DNA of 64,000 bases from Entoloma clypeatum (lineage: Eukaryota > Basidiomycota > Agaricomycetes > Agaricales > Entolomataceae). Shown piece by piece: positions 1 to 10,514 of the stretch. Numbering within the stretch: the first letter of the stretch is position 1; the number at the start of each line of letters is the position of its first letter. The notes below the pieces were generated by a model, which saw only the letters and a program-made list of their open reading frames with translations, had not been told where the DNA came from and ran no database searches. Position numbers and translations under genes: made by a program. The stretch covers positions 1,302,001-1,366,000 of the forward strand of contig OY751491.1 of assembly GCA_963565915.1 (NCBI GenBank), given 5' to 3'.

Positions 1-1708
1 TGAGCATGATTTTACATGACAAACACACTTAAAATCTATTAATTTATTCCATGCCAAATTTTGAGGAATTGTCCTTCAGAAACAGATTTGCAAGAAACGA
101 TGTAGAAGAATTGTTATCAAACACCCAACTGGTTTTCAAGGGACTTCTTAAATAAACTCACAGAATATGTAATCCCATTAACTGACACATGCATGCAGAT
201 GGTGTGGCTTGCTTAAGCAGCTTACAAATATGCCAAGTGGTTTGTCACATCAGTCACATCAGCAGACATTGGATGAATATGCATTGCCTCTACCTTACTA
301 CAACTGGGTTTTCATCAGATGTGACATGTGAGCCCAAGTGTTCATTATTTCAAGAGTTCAAAATCTGTTATGATCTATGACCGAGTGTTCATCAGATGTT
401 TATCCATAACAAACAGTGTATATTTGAGCAATATTTGAGGCACAGTATAGCTAGTTCAATGTTTTCAACTATAAATTATAGTTATCTTGATGCACACACA
501 ATCCAAAGGAAAAGAAAATTTGATTCATTGTCACATATTTGTGACTCTTTGTGACTATTTCTGGAAGTGTGGAGTGTGACTGTTATATCGAACCAAAAGT
601 GTCTGGCTCATGAGAGGATGTGACATGTGACTGAACACCCAGTCATAATACTACAATAATGACTTATCTTGCTATGTTGCCAAATGCTTAGTCACTACCA
701 CTTTTGGACAGATGCTAATTTGATGTGGGAATTTTTTTTGGAGTCGACGCCACGGAAATTTTCACCTCCAAAGAAATCAAAATTTCATCACACTGTGTCT
801 CACATCACAGGCCTGACAGATTGATTGAAATAGTACAGTATGCCAATTTGGCAAGTTGCAAAATTTATACTATCACCTGTCCTAGGGTTGGTGTGGCTGT
901 GTCAAAACCTCAATGTCAACAGATTTCTCAGATCACCTTCTGAGCTATTTCCCCAGCCTGATAACAAGCACATCCAAAATTCCTGACTGAATTTCATTTG
1001 ATTGAACACATAAAATCTGGTCAAACTGTGGCCAATGTTCGAGATCGCTCATATCTGTTGAAAGTGCTCAATTTGGGCAAGTCATGCTGAATGTCACCTG
1101 TCGGTTCTTGCCGTGTCAGAGTGTGAACAAACATCATGTGGTTGATAAGGTTATTCAAGTCGACCTCAGCTGAGTGCAGAATGAGTCAGTGCCTGATGTG
1201 ACTGCCAATGTTGAGGTTTTGACACAGCCACACCAACCCTAGGATAGGTGATAGTATCTCAGTCAATGTTGACTCCCTTGACAACCACCCTTCCAAATAT
1301 CCAATTCAAGCATTTTTACCAAGAAATAAGGTCCTGAGTGAAAATTGAGGGTGGGAAATATTTTGTACAAAGGTGGTGGTGACTAAGCATCCAGCACCAT
1401 CATTGCAAGAGAACCACAGTTCAACAATTGATGAACATCTAGTCTTCTCAGATAGTGTAAAATAAGAAGAAATAACACTTGGCTGAAAAGATGAGACCTG
1501 GATCAGTGAAGACAGCCTTTCATAATCATATCCATATCTGGCAGCAATTGTATTTTACATCAAGCAACAATGTATCTGGAAAAAGCAACGTAATGAGGGT
1601 AAAGTAGAATGTAAAAGATATTGTGATAGAAAATTAAAGAGGCAAGAACTGGGTGACATCATAATATAAAAGAGGTGCGGGGTTGAGCACAGGAGGTAAA
1701 TCAGCTGG
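1..1708. other. Gene-free AT-rich stretch
   Basis: No open frame here looks coding on either strand; the short frames have no recognisable domain and no partner exons. Bases 200-760 are rich in the word TGTGAC and its complement, which may reflect old repeat content. The only clear structure is the inverted repeat described at 867-1257. Confidence 0.6.
867..1257. repeat. Long inverted repeat, possible MITE
   Basis: Bases 867-913 are the reverse complement of 1211-1257: 47-nt arms with one mismatch, separated by 297 nt. The arms begin ATACTATCACCT and contain CCTAGGGTTGGTGTGG. An arm length this uniform suggests the terminal inverted repeats of a small non-autonomous DNA element of 391 bp. 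No flanking target duplication was recognised, so the class is open. Confidence 0.7.
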
Positions 1709-3042
1709 TCAAATAAGATTGGCAGAGGTGACAGCATGCGAAAGACAGCGGGGGATGATGGGAGCACGACGGAAGCAGTTGTAAAAGCTTTGCGCATAAA
1801 ATTCAGTAAGAACCCTCTCCAACTCCTGAATGTCGGCCGGATACCATTGAAGTTTGACGCATTCAATAATTGCCGGTTTGGAACCCTTCCATGTCATGAT
1901 GAGACGTTTCAGAGCATGCAGGAATATGGCCTTCTGCTCCCAGTTAAGGCTTGCTAAACCATTACCTGCTTGGTCTAGTTTGACGATCAAAAGTGATCCA
2001 CCATCGGCACAGTCAGGAAAGCAAGCTGCAACTTGCTTCTGACAATTGGAAGGCTCACATCCTGACATGTGAACATCCAATGCAATAAGTTCGAAATGGA
2101 AGTTGAGTTCAGCCAACTCCCATAGTATTTCCTGGAATGCCTTGTCATCCAGCAAGCTAAACTTGACACCATTCCATTGCACCGTTGCCTCGTTGTTATT
2201 GTGAACCACAATGCCAGCCACATGCATGCAATCCTGGAGGAACCGGTACATGATATCCCTGAGCTTCTTGGATTTCATTTCCCGCAGGCTGGCCGCAGTA
2301 CTGGAGGAAGAAGGCTCATGCTGGCCTTGCTTCAAATACTCCAAACTGAGAAGTGCACGCCAGTCATTGTTCGACATAGGTGTCGCAACATCGTTGTTCC
2401 CTTCGCTCCTGTGACAATGTAGGGATGACGGTCAATTCTGCGTGAACAATACCAAATGGGTTGGGATATCTGAAATGTCTCTCGACATAATCATGAATAG
2501 CCCAGTATTTCTCTGGCTTATCAGGCGACCCGCGAAAAATCCAGTGATTTGAAATGCGAACCCCATGCTTTCCAAGAATGAGTCCAGCGATTTCATTCCC
2601 CACATCCAAGTTGTTGAAAGGCACAGCAGTCACAGCATGATCAATCCTTATGCCGGACAACACACGCAAAGGACGCATCTACCAGACAGGGATCCCTGCC
2701 CGATAGAGCTTGTCGCATACATGAAGATCACTTGTGAAGGCTCCCATGGGCCATGACATCCGTGACATGTGTTGGGGGCTCTGACCGCGAGGACATGTCG
2801 GGAAGGAATCTTTCGTGGTAGTCTGCCAGCGCGAGAATCTCTGTGATTAGCCATTGCATTTCCCGTACTCCCACTTGCATCTTCTCCAGCACAGTTGGTA
2901 CGTGTTGAAGAAATTCAAGATGCTGTCGTAAGAGACACAATAACTGTCGCACAAGCTCTATGGCCCTGAATGGCTTTGCATGTGCTAACACTACCTGCAC
3001 ATTCTTCCGCTGCGTCCTTGACCATGAGTTGTTCCATAACAA
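1709..3042 (-). pseudogene. Broken mushroom-type hypothetical protein gene
   Basis: Three minus-strand frames read as one protein interrupted by frameshifts. They are 3042-2728 (ending with LITEILALADYHERF), then about 2757-2364 (GAFTSDLHVCDKLYRAGIPVW, a TAG after the W, then MRPLRVLSGIRID), then 2377-1709 (MSNNDWRALLSLEYLKQGQ to the end). The middle segment, with RAGIPVW before a conserved block, resembles a large family of uncharacterised proteins in Agaricomycete genomes; that match is from memory and the function is unknown. The 5' side abuts a Gypsy gag, so the N-terminus is probably lost. Two frameshifts and an in-frame stop make it a pseudogene. Confidence 0.5.
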
Positions 3043-3981
3043 ACTCGTCTTGCTCCTCTATTGTCATGAAGCAAATGTTGAAGCGAAGGGGGCATTCACG
3101 ACTGAAGTGACCCGTTTTGTTACATCTGAAGCATGCATTGGCATTATTGCCTTTGACACGTGAAGTATCAATGTCCATTGCATTAGGGTCCCTTGTTGGT
3201 GGAGCGGAAGTGGATGTTGAAGGAGCAGTGCGCAGAGTGAATGGAATGTAGGGGCAAGGGAATACTGACATGCCGGGCACTCTTGGTCCGACAATGTTGC
3301 GGAAAGCGGAGGTGTGGGTCAGGGTGGCGATCTCGTTCTGGGTGTCGGGATGGAGACCATGGCAGAATTTAAGTACAATGTTGGTATTCTCCTGATAGCC
3401 TGCTTTGTCAATGTATTCTTTGAACTCATCAATGTAGGTCTCCACATCCTGTTGACCTTGGTAATAGGATTCTCCTTTGAAGATCAGTCTTGCATCCTGT
3501 TCCTCATTGTTCGGAGTGAACTCTGCTATAAAGACTGCGTGGAAGTCCACCCAAGTCTGATAAGGCGGAGCACTGGTCCTCCGCTCTTGTCGGATGATCC
3601 AATCCACAAAGCGTGCTGCGCATCCACTCTTCATGAAAGATAAAGCCCAGTAACTTTCAGTGTGGTCGTCTTGCAAACTGTTCTGGAGCCAGCCCCATGA
3701 ACAATTCACAAGAGTTTAGAAAAGTCCAGCCATTTGCGCACGATCCATCAAAGTCTGACGGATTGGCAGGTTTTGCTCGATGCACACCCGGATTGGCTGG
3801 AGCAAAGTGGAGCAGGTATATGTGTGGGTGTGGGAGCGGGTGGAATAGGTGGCGGAGCTGGGGCAGGAATTGTGTTGAAGGCGAGGAGGAGTTGGTCAAG
3901 TTGAGTCGAGATATTGGCAAGAGTTTGACGTTGTTCCTGGAACTTGTGCTTGAGCTGTTCAAGGCAATTGGGGTTATCCAT
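2915..3981 (-). pseudogene. gag: Ty3/Gypsy Gag, frameshifted
   Basis: The gag starts at 3981 (MDNPNCLEQLKHKFQEQ), runs through a proline-rich linker (PAPAPPPIPPAPTPT), shifts frame to read AKPANPSDFDGSCANGW near 3780, and shifts again into 3709-2915. That last part carries the retrotransposon gag core (ESYWALSFMKSG, WVDFHAVFIAEFTPNNEEQDA) and one zinc knuckle CFRCNKTGHFSREC (C-x2-C-x4-H-x4-C) near 3095-3140. It lies directly downstream of an LTR and primer-binding-like site at 4131-4470 on the same strand, so this is the 5' part of a Gypsy element. Pol is missing; the copy is cut near 2960 where the unrelated broken gene begins. Confidence 0.85.
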
Positions 3982-4130
3982 TACTATGCGCGGAGCAGAA
4001 TTACCAGTTACAGAGAGGTAGTTAGAAGAACTGGAAGGGGTGTGAGATGTATCGGAGTCGGACGTGGACGAAACTACTTCAACGCGCGGAATTGTGACAA
4101 AGATGCAATTGGACCCGGTCCAATTAGATG

Positions 4131-4140
4131 AGAACTTTCT
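4131..4140 (-). promoter_or_regulatory. Predicted self-priming PBS of the gag element
   Basis: Read on the minus strand, the LTR ends ...CTCACA, followed by GT and then AGAAAGTTCT (4140-4131). This 10-mer is exactly complementary to AGAACTTTCT inside the LTR at 4270-4261, which begins 32 nt downstream of a TATTTAT box (first T at 4302). This is the geometry expected if the 5' end of the transcript folds back to prime reverse transcription, as in Tf1. Confidence 0.55.
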
Positions 4141-4142
4141 AC

Positions 4143-4470
4143 TGTGAGAGCAACCTTATGATCCAAGAGTCAAACTCAGATACTTGCAAGGGAAATCCAA
4201 AGTTTAGATTGAGCCATCCAATAAGTAATACAACACATACCTTGCAAGGGAAATCCAAAGAGAAAGTTCTAAGGATTCCCCTGCAAGCTAGTTGGATAAA
4301 TAGTAAAGTGAGATATGAAATAAGAGATAAAATGAGACATATGAATGATGAGGGATTATCGGGAGTAGGGATGGGGGATGAATGGAAACAAGATGAATGG
4401 TAACCTGCGATCCGACATGCGGAGGAGCGGAGTCATCAGATGCGGAGTGTCAGATAAGATGTCGGACATA
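4143..4470 (-). mobile_element. LTR of the gag element (5' LTR)
   Basis: The 3' end at 4143 is set by the TG..CA-type boundary and by homology with two further copies of the same repeat (25760-26096 plus strand, 31561-31745 minus strand). All copies share the blocks around GAACTTTCTCTTTGG and the repeated word CTTGCAAGGGAAATCC. A TATA-like box is near 4294-4302. The 5' boundary near 4420-4470 is uncertain. Confidence 0.6.
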
Positions 4471-4974
4471 GCAGATCCGATCGGAGGACATCGGAGATGG
4501 TAGAATAGAAAGGAAAGGAAAAGAGAAAAGGAGATAGAAAAATGGTTGCCCTTACAGGCAGGACCAGGGAAATGGGCAAGGGGCCCCCGCCTCAGCAACA
4601 AGCGGGTGGCCCCAGGTTCAACTTTGGTGCCACATTGTCTCAATACACATGTACTTCATCACAGTGAATGAACTGTCATTGATCTGTACACCGTTGGAGA
4701 CGACTCACTTCCACACCTCATGGGAGGACAAACAACAGAAAAACCATTCTGACAAACTGTCTTATTCACGGTCTCAGAAACAAAATATTACCAGTATCAG
4801 CCCTATTGATGGAGGGGCTATGGTTGGTGCAATCAACTATGTGATCTATCTCCATCTCAAACCCAAACTCCATGGATAGAAACCATCAACAACACTCCTC
4901 CGTATGGCAAACAGCATCATCATACCATTGCGAGCCAGGTGCAGCATCATACAGGCAGCAGGCATTGATGAACT
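4471..4974. other. No gene recognised
   Basis: A purine-rich then mixed stretch without a coding-like frame. It separates the gag-element LTR from the first hAT-like repeat. I see no repeat boundary in it. Confidence 0.5.
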
Positions 4975-5470
4975 TAGTGTTTGAAAGTCCAGTCCAGTCC
5001 AGTTTTTTCCCCAGAAAATCAAGAACCTAGAACCAAGACTGTGTTGAACGAATTCCACTCCTATAGATATTTCATCTATAGCATCATGTGCCCAATCCCA
5101 TGATGTACAAATAATGTACAAATAAGTAGACTAGTATATAAGACTGTCCTTATTCTCTGTGCAATATAACACTCTTACCGAGTAACCCCCACCTTGCAAA
5201 CACCCCTCAAAGGTTAGTAGTAAGGTTCCCCCTCTATCGTAGATCAGATTAGTAGCACATAGCATGGAGCATACTAGGACTGCAAGATGACACATCTGCT
5301 GTGATTACCTCCAGCGTTGTTGTGATCGTATGCTGTTCCAACAGACTGGTTGGTGGTTTCTCCAAAAAACTGAGACCAGGACTGGAGTGGTCAAAGACTG
5401 GTGAACCAGTCTTTTCTTTCTCAAAAAAGTAAACCAGGACTGGTTCAAACTGGTTGAAACTGGTTTGTCA
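4975..5470. mobile_element. hAT-like non-autonomous element, type A, interrupted
   Basis: The left end TAGTGTTTGAAAGTCC at 4975 and body match the other type A copies (7376, 15815, 22671). The body is split at 5041/5344 by a solo LTR with a 5-bp duplication. The right half fades near 5470 without the expected terminal ...GAACACTA, so it is truncated. No transposase is encoded. Confidence 0.8.
5042..5343. mobile_element. Solo LTR, 302 bp, inside hAT-like element
   Basis: The segment begins TGTTGAACGAATTCC and ends TTCCAACA, flanked on both sides by GACTG (5037-5041 and 5344-5348), a 5-bp target duplication. Removing it restores the type A repeat sequence. A TATA-like GTATATAAG lies near 5134. 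A second copy of its first 91 bp occurs at 5592-5682. Which LTR element it comes from is unknown. Confidence 0.85.
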
Positions 5471-5479
5471 CATGGTGTT

Positions 5480-5588
5480 TTTCACAATGTTGGAAAACAT
5501 TGGATGAGTCGGGGAGTAGCAGATGAGCAGATGCGACAGATGTGACATCTGGCGGAAAGGACCTGGCTTCAACTTGTATGTTGTGCCC
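5480..5588 (-). repeat. Inverted fragment of a Gypsy-1-type LTR end
   Basis: The reverse complement of this stretch matches the 3' part of the Gypsy-1 3' LTR at about 14330-14435 (shared words GAAGCCAGGTCCTTTC and CATCTGCTCATCTGCTACTC). It is a detached LTR fragment in the opposite orientation to the element that follows. Confidence 0.7.
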
Positions 5589-5591
5589 CAT

Positions 5592-5682
5592 GTTGAACGA
5601 ATTCCACTCCTATAGATATTTCATCTATAGCATCATGTGCTCAATCCCATGACATACAAATAATGTACAAATAAGTAGACTA
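5592..5682. repeat. Truncated copy of the 302-bp solo LTR
   Basis: About 91 bp nearly identical to 5042-5132, starting TGTTGAACGAATTCC and ending AAGTAGACTA, where the Gypsy-1 5' LTR begins. The Gypsy-1 insertion or a later rearrangement removed the rest. Confidence 0.8.
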
Positions 5683-6127
5683 TGTCATAACCATACAATT
5701 TATATCCGACTTATCCGACGACTCCGACGATTTATCCGATCCAACATCGGCTCCGATGACTTTCATTTATATTTGATTATACTTCTATTACGTAACATCT
5801 GAACCATACTTCCAAGTAGACATATGTTGTTCACTTTTCATTTGCTACTCTCCGTACTCCGAATGTTCCGATGGTCAACTCCGATATCTGCACATCACTT
5901 ATAGTAATGCTGATCATTCTAGTCTACTATAAATAGTGTACCAAACCTGTCGTAGAACCTCAGTTCAAATATCATATGTTACACCTCATTCACATCCATC
6001 TCTACTTGCCTTTGAGCATTCTCTCTGTCACCTCAGCTCATCCGCTCATCCACTCATCCAACATCCGTCAATCCGAAATTGAGGACCACGTCGAAGCCAG
6101 GTCCTTTCTGCCAACATCATACTTACA
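5683..6127 (+). mobile_element. Gypsy-1 5' LTR
   Basis: The LTR starts TGTCATAACCATA, as does the 3' LTR at 13944, and ends ACTTACA at 6127. A TATA box (TATAAAT, 5928) lies 34 nt before AGTTCAAATAT (5962-5972), the likely transcript start. The region is rich in CCGA/TCCGA words, many changed to TTGA or TCCAA in the 3' copy, in line with CpG loss. Confidence 0.8.
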
Positions 6128-6129
6128 GT

Positions 6130-6140
6130 ATATTTGAACT
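6130..6140 (+). promoter_or_regulatory. Predicted self-priming PBS of Gypsy-1
   Basis: ATATTTGAACT, 2 nt after the LTR end, is the exact reverse complement of AGTTCAAATAT in the LTR (5962-5972). The spacing from the TATA box (34 nt) and from the LTR end (2 nt) equals that seen in the unrelated Gypsy-2 element. Confidence 0.6.
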
Positions 6141-6178
6141 ACCACCATTCTTTGATTTACCCAACAACCTCTACCCAC

Positions 6179-7375
6179 ATGTCTCAAACCCGTAATACAG
6201 TTCAAACAATTAGGACTGCTCGTGCAGCAGCAGAATATTCATCATCCACACCACGCTCTGCTTTTCTTCGAGGAACACGCAATGTAACCATTACCCCTTG
6301 AGGAGCCACAGCATCAACATCTGCTCCTACCCCCGGACCATCCATTCCTCCGCCTTCTTCCAATCAGCTTCCACCACTTTCCCCCAGTCCTCCAAACCCT
6401 CCAATGGACCCCTCCACACTTCTAAATTCTGGCTTATTTGGCGGACCTCCAGGAGGATCTCCTCCTTCCGACGGTAGTTTACATGGAGATTTGGATGACT
6501 CCAATTCCAATCCAGATCAGGAACCCAACCTAGCTGAAGCCATTCTGCTCATGACCAAAGAGTTGAAATGTTGTGACACAAAGAAGAAAAAGTCGTATGG
6601 CAACGAACCGGATACCTTCGACGGATCCGATCCGTGCAAACTCTCCGCATTCATTTTACAATCCAAACTTTACTCCCCCAACAATGACAACTTCGACTCA
6701 GAACATTCCAAAGTCAACTTTGCCATGTCTTACTTCTGAGGCACAGCACTCAAATTTTTTGAACCCTTCATTCTTGATGATAATGAACCCAATTTGCGGG
6801 GTTCTTTCCCCAACTTCGTCCGACTTCTCTGCTCCGAGTTTGGTACCATTGACCCTCAGGGCAAAGCCAAAGAACAGTTGGACAACCTATGGATGAAGGA
6901 AAGTCAAAAGATATTGAAGTACAACATTGAATTCCAACGTCTTGCTACCAAGACTGACTGGGATGAAAACTCCTTCTGACACCGCTACTACGTCGGACTT
7001 CCGGATCGGATCAAGGACATCCTCTCCCAACAACCCAAGATCAAGTCTTTACCAGACCTACAATCCGCGGCTCATACTATTGACAGTCGCTACTGGGAAC
7101 GTCAACGAGAGAAATCCAGAACCGATAAACCCACCCCCAAGTCTGACAAGAAACAATCCGCTCTGAACCAATCCACCACACAAACATCATCAACCAAACC
7201 CTCCGCTCCCACTACCGCTTCCGCTTCCACATCCGCTTCAAAACCCGACCTCTCCAGTAAATTAGGCAAAGACGGCAAACTGATGTATCAAGAATTCAAA
7301 CATAATTTCAATAATAACCTTTGCTTATTTTGCAGTAGCATCAGACATGCTGTCAAGGACTGTCCCAAGTCCACC
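6179..7375 (+). pseudogene. gag: Gypsy-1 Gag, three TGA stops
   Basis: From ATG at 6179 one frame reads a full Gag with in-frame TGA at 6299, 6737 and 6977. It has a serine/proline-rich N-terminus, a core around YGNEPDTFDGSDPCKLSAF (near 6597), QFLDNLW-like and FQRLATKTDWDE blocks, a lysine-rich linker, and a zinc knuckle CLFCSSIRHAVKDC (C-x2-C-x4-H-x4-C) near 7322-7363. The stops fall where relatives usually have Arg, consistent with CGA to TGA change. The 3' end is interrupted by a hAT-like repeat at 7376. Its role would be particle coat and RNA packaging; this copy cannot make a full protein. Confidence 0.85.
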
Positions 7376-7578
7376 TAGTGTTTGAAAGTCCAGTCCAGTC
7401 CGGTTTTTTGCCCAAAAAATTAAGAACCTAGAACCAAGACTGGTTGAGTGGTTTCTCCAAACAACTGAAACCAGGACTGGACTGGTCAAAGACTGGTGAA
7501 CCAGTCTTTCCTTTCTCAAAAAAGTAAACCAGGACTGGTTTGAACTGGTTTAAACTGGTTATTTTCCAATTTATTTCT
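7376..7578. mobile_element. hAT-like type A element, right half missing
   Basis: Begins TAGTGTTTGAAAGTCC and follows the type A sequence for about 200 bp, then returns to Gypsy-1 sequence near 7580 without the terminal CACTA. It sits between gag and the protease coding region. Confidence 0.75.
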
Positions 7579-7593
7579 GAGGACTGCGTTGAC

Positions 7594-9494
7594 TCTCTCC
7601 ATGCCTCCGCTCCCATCTGACTCAACGTGTCTGCTCTCTCTGATCCGAACTCTTTACGTATCAATATCCCATCCTCTTTTTTCTCTTCAGATTCTGTCCC
7701 AGCACTTATTCATTCTGGCTCAACCCATTGTTTTATTGACAATAACTTTTCCTCTGCTTATGATCTTCCGACCTCAGCTATTCCGCCTTTAGAACTAAAG
7801 CTTTTCAATGGTTCTTCTAACGTGTTTATCACTCAAGTTGTAACAATACCTATATGTTTTCCTTCAGGTGAAATCTTTGAACAGGATTTTTATGTTACTC
7901 CGCTCGACTCCGCTTCTTCTGTGGTTCTTGGATACAACTGGCTCACCCGCCACAATCCTATGATTGACTGGGTATTGGGCAGTATCACTTTCCATCCACA
8001 GATGCAAAAAGAGCTGTTTCCAACATTGACATTGACCCCCTCTCAAGACAGGACAGCTGTGCTTCCTCCTCCAGAACCTCTGATCATACCTCCGCAATCC
8101 GCTCTGCAGATTTCACTCATTAACGCAGCCGCATTTATGAGGGCATGCAAATTGCCTGGTACACAATCCTTTCGACTTCACCTTTCGACTCCCTCCGTTT
8201 CCGCTCACTCCGCTTCCGCTTCCGACTCCCCCAACTTGACAAATATACCCAAGGAATACCATGACTATGCTGATGTCTTCAACAAAGGAAAAGCAGACAC
8301 TCTTCCACCACACCATCCCTATGACCTCAAGATCGTTCACAAACCAAACTCAATGCCCTCCAAGAATTCATTGATGGACATCTCACCATTGGATTCATCC
8401 AACCCTCTTCCTCTCTGCACGGTGCTCCCATCCTTTTCGTTCATAAAAAGAATGGCTCACTTTGTCTTTGCATCGATTTCCATGGTCTTAACAAAATCTC
8501 AAAGAAGGACCGATATCTGCTTCCGCTCATATCTGACCTTCTCCAGACTGCCAGAAAAGCCAGTGTTTATACGGCTCTTAGCCTTCGACACACCTATCAC
8601 CTTGTCTGCATAGCAGAAGGAGATGAATGGAAAACCACTTTCCGCACATGCTATGGGTCTTTTGAATGGCTTGTCATGCCATTCGGACTCACCAACTCCC
8701 CAGGGGCCAGCCGTTTTTCAATGCTTCATGAACAACATCTTCCACGATCTGCTTGATAAGTATGTTACCATATATCTCGATGACATCCTCATCCACTCCG
8801 ACTCTCCCTCTGAACATTGGAAGCATGTCTGCGAAGTCCTCCAACATCTCCGATAACATGGCTTATACATGCGCACAAACAAATGCGAGTTTTCTACAGA
8901 CACTGTTGAATACCCTGGCTTTATCCTCTCTCCGACCGGCCTCCGCATGTTGGATAATAAAGTCAAAATTATTCAAGATTGGCCTGAACCAAGGAAGGTC
9001 AAAGATATTCAATCTTTCCTAGGTTTTGCCAATTTTTATTGTTGATTCATTCCTTACTACTCCGAAATCACTGTTCCGCTCACCCGACTCACCTGCAAAA
9101 ACACACAATGGCACTTCTCCGACTCTGCTCGCAAATCTTTCAACACCTTGAAGAAAGCCTTTACCATGGCACCTGTTCTTATGCATTGGATTCCTGACAG
9201 TCCTATTATCATTGAAACCGATGCCTCTGACTACGCTTTGGGTGTGATCCTCTCCATCCACACCTCCGACAATGAAATCCATCCGGTCACTTTCCACTCC
9301 CGCACCTTTACACCTCCCAAGTTAAACTATGACCTCACAACAAAGAGCTACTAGCAATCCACAATGCATTCAAGGTTTGGCGTCACTACCTTGAATGCTC
9401 CACTACTCTGATTGATGTTATAACGGACCACAAAAATCTTGAGTACTTTTCTACTACCAAGGTTTTATCACATCGAAAAGCTCGTTGGTCCAAA
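7594..9494 (+). pseudogene. pol: Gypsy-1 Pol part 1: protease, RT, RNase H start
   Basis: The protease region is in 7627-8613 (LIHSGSTHCFID, then VVLGYNWLTRHNPMIDW). Relatives have DSG at the active site; here the Asp is His. RT follows through several frames: LCLCIDFHGLNKIS near 8460, [20 protein letters not shown] at about 8627, and the catalytic [11 protein letters not shown] near 8770. Thumb and connection read FLGFANFYC* at about 9010-9045 (relatives FYRRF). The RNase H start ETDASDYALGVIL is near 9218 and the [12 protein letters not shown] motif near 9427. Multiple stops and frame changes. It is split at 9497 by a Tc1-like element and resumes at 10515. Confidence 0.85.
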
Positions 9495-9496
9495 AA

Positions 9497-10512
9497 CAGT
9501 GCCTCACAAAACTGATTCAATGTTTGTTGCTTTTTGAATACCTTCAAGATAACTCTGCAAAGAATACCAATTGAATTAAACCTTTGGTATATAATTGAAA
9601 GCCCTACTTCAGGGCTTTCAGAATATAAAGGAATCATATGATTTAGATCAGAATCCATGGAGATATGATTAAATTAAATCAGCAACTCATTGAATCAGTT
9701 TTGTGAGTACCCATGGCAATTATCAGAATCAAATGCTTCACTGATTGTATGGTAACCAGTTGTCATGACTTACTGATGGAACTTGAATAGAACCCTGATG
9801 GGTTGTCAAGGAAAGTTGTATAAGAAGAATCCAACCTCAACAGCCTCCATAATTAATCATGTGCCATATCTCCTCTTCCCACAAGGAAAACATTCTTTCT
9901 CTGGCCTCCAATGGTCACTCCACTCATCATATTGCCTCTAACCTGGGTGTCAGCCAACCAACTGTCTCCAGAGTGCTTCAGAATCTTCTTCCTCATCACA
10001 ATCTCTCTTCTCGTGGTCGTCCATCCAAGCTTTCTCCCACCAACACACAAAACATACTTTCACAAATCACCTCAGGGAGAGCCTCCAATGCTGTGCAGGC
10101 TACCAAACACATCAACACTGTCATCTCCAATCCTGTCTCCCCAGAAACTGTGAGAAGGGTTCTCAGGGTGTGGAATAATATAGAGCCAGAAGTGTGTCAA
10201 AACCTGATAGAAAGTATGCCAAGAAGGGTAGAGGCAGTAATCAAAGCTAAGGGGGGTAATACCAAGTACTAAAGTATAAAATACTGTATTTATTGTACAT
10301 ACTCACAAAACTGATTCAATAAGTCCCTGGAGTAATTTGATCATATATTGATCATTTTTTATGGGAATTACATAATTATTGCAGATTCCGAGAGTCCTGA
10401 AGCAGGGCTTTGAACCAGGTACCAATACCTTCTTTTGATTGGCATTATTTGCAAAGTTATTTTGAAGGTATTCACAAAGTAGCAAACATTGAATCAGTTT
10501 TGTGAGGCACTG
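9497..10512 (+). mobile_element. Tc1/mariner-like element 1, 1016 bp
   Basis: Ends CAGTGCCTCACAAAACTG and its reverse complement, with degenerate TIRs of about 215 bp. It lies exactly at a TA in pol: the restored host reads WSKYLCQFNL, with TA retained at 10513-10514 and AA (probably mutated TA) at 9495-9496. Each TIR also carries an inner inverted copy of the outer motif CACAAAACTGATTCAA. Confidence 0.9.
9859..10272 (+). CDS. Tc1-like transposase lacking the whole DDE core, 137 aa
   Basis: The N-terminal 100 residues carry two helix-turn-helix regions (ASNLGVSQPTVSRVLQN, then GRPSKLSPTNTQNILSQ and NAVQATKHINTVISNPVSP), the TIR-binding half of Tc1 transposases. The C-terminal end (EPEVCQNLIESMPRRVEAV to KAKGGNTKY) is the normal tail of the family. 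About 200 residues with all three catalytic acidic residues are missing between them, yet the frame is open. It could bind TIRs but cannot cut; a repressor-like role is only speculation. The start at 9859 is the only ATG giving the full DNA-binding region. Confidence 0.8.
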   Translation: MCHISSSHKENILSLASNGHSTHHIASNLGVSQPTVSRVLQNLLPHHNLSSRGRPSKLSPTNTQNILSQITSGRASNAVQATKHINTVISNPVSPETVRRVLRVWNNIEPEVCQNLIESMPRRVEAVIKAKGGNTKY

Positions 10513-10514
10513 TA

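Noticed and set aside
1736..2422. Plus-strand ORFs opposite the broken gene at 1709-3042.
   Set aside because: They are shadows of the minus-strand coding frames and show no family features.
7325..7519. Recurring ORF (KERLVHQSLTSPVLV) at 7325, 16145 and 22640.
   Set aside because: It is the translation of the conserved half of the type A hAT-like repeat; it has no protein features and its conservation is explained by the DNA repeat.
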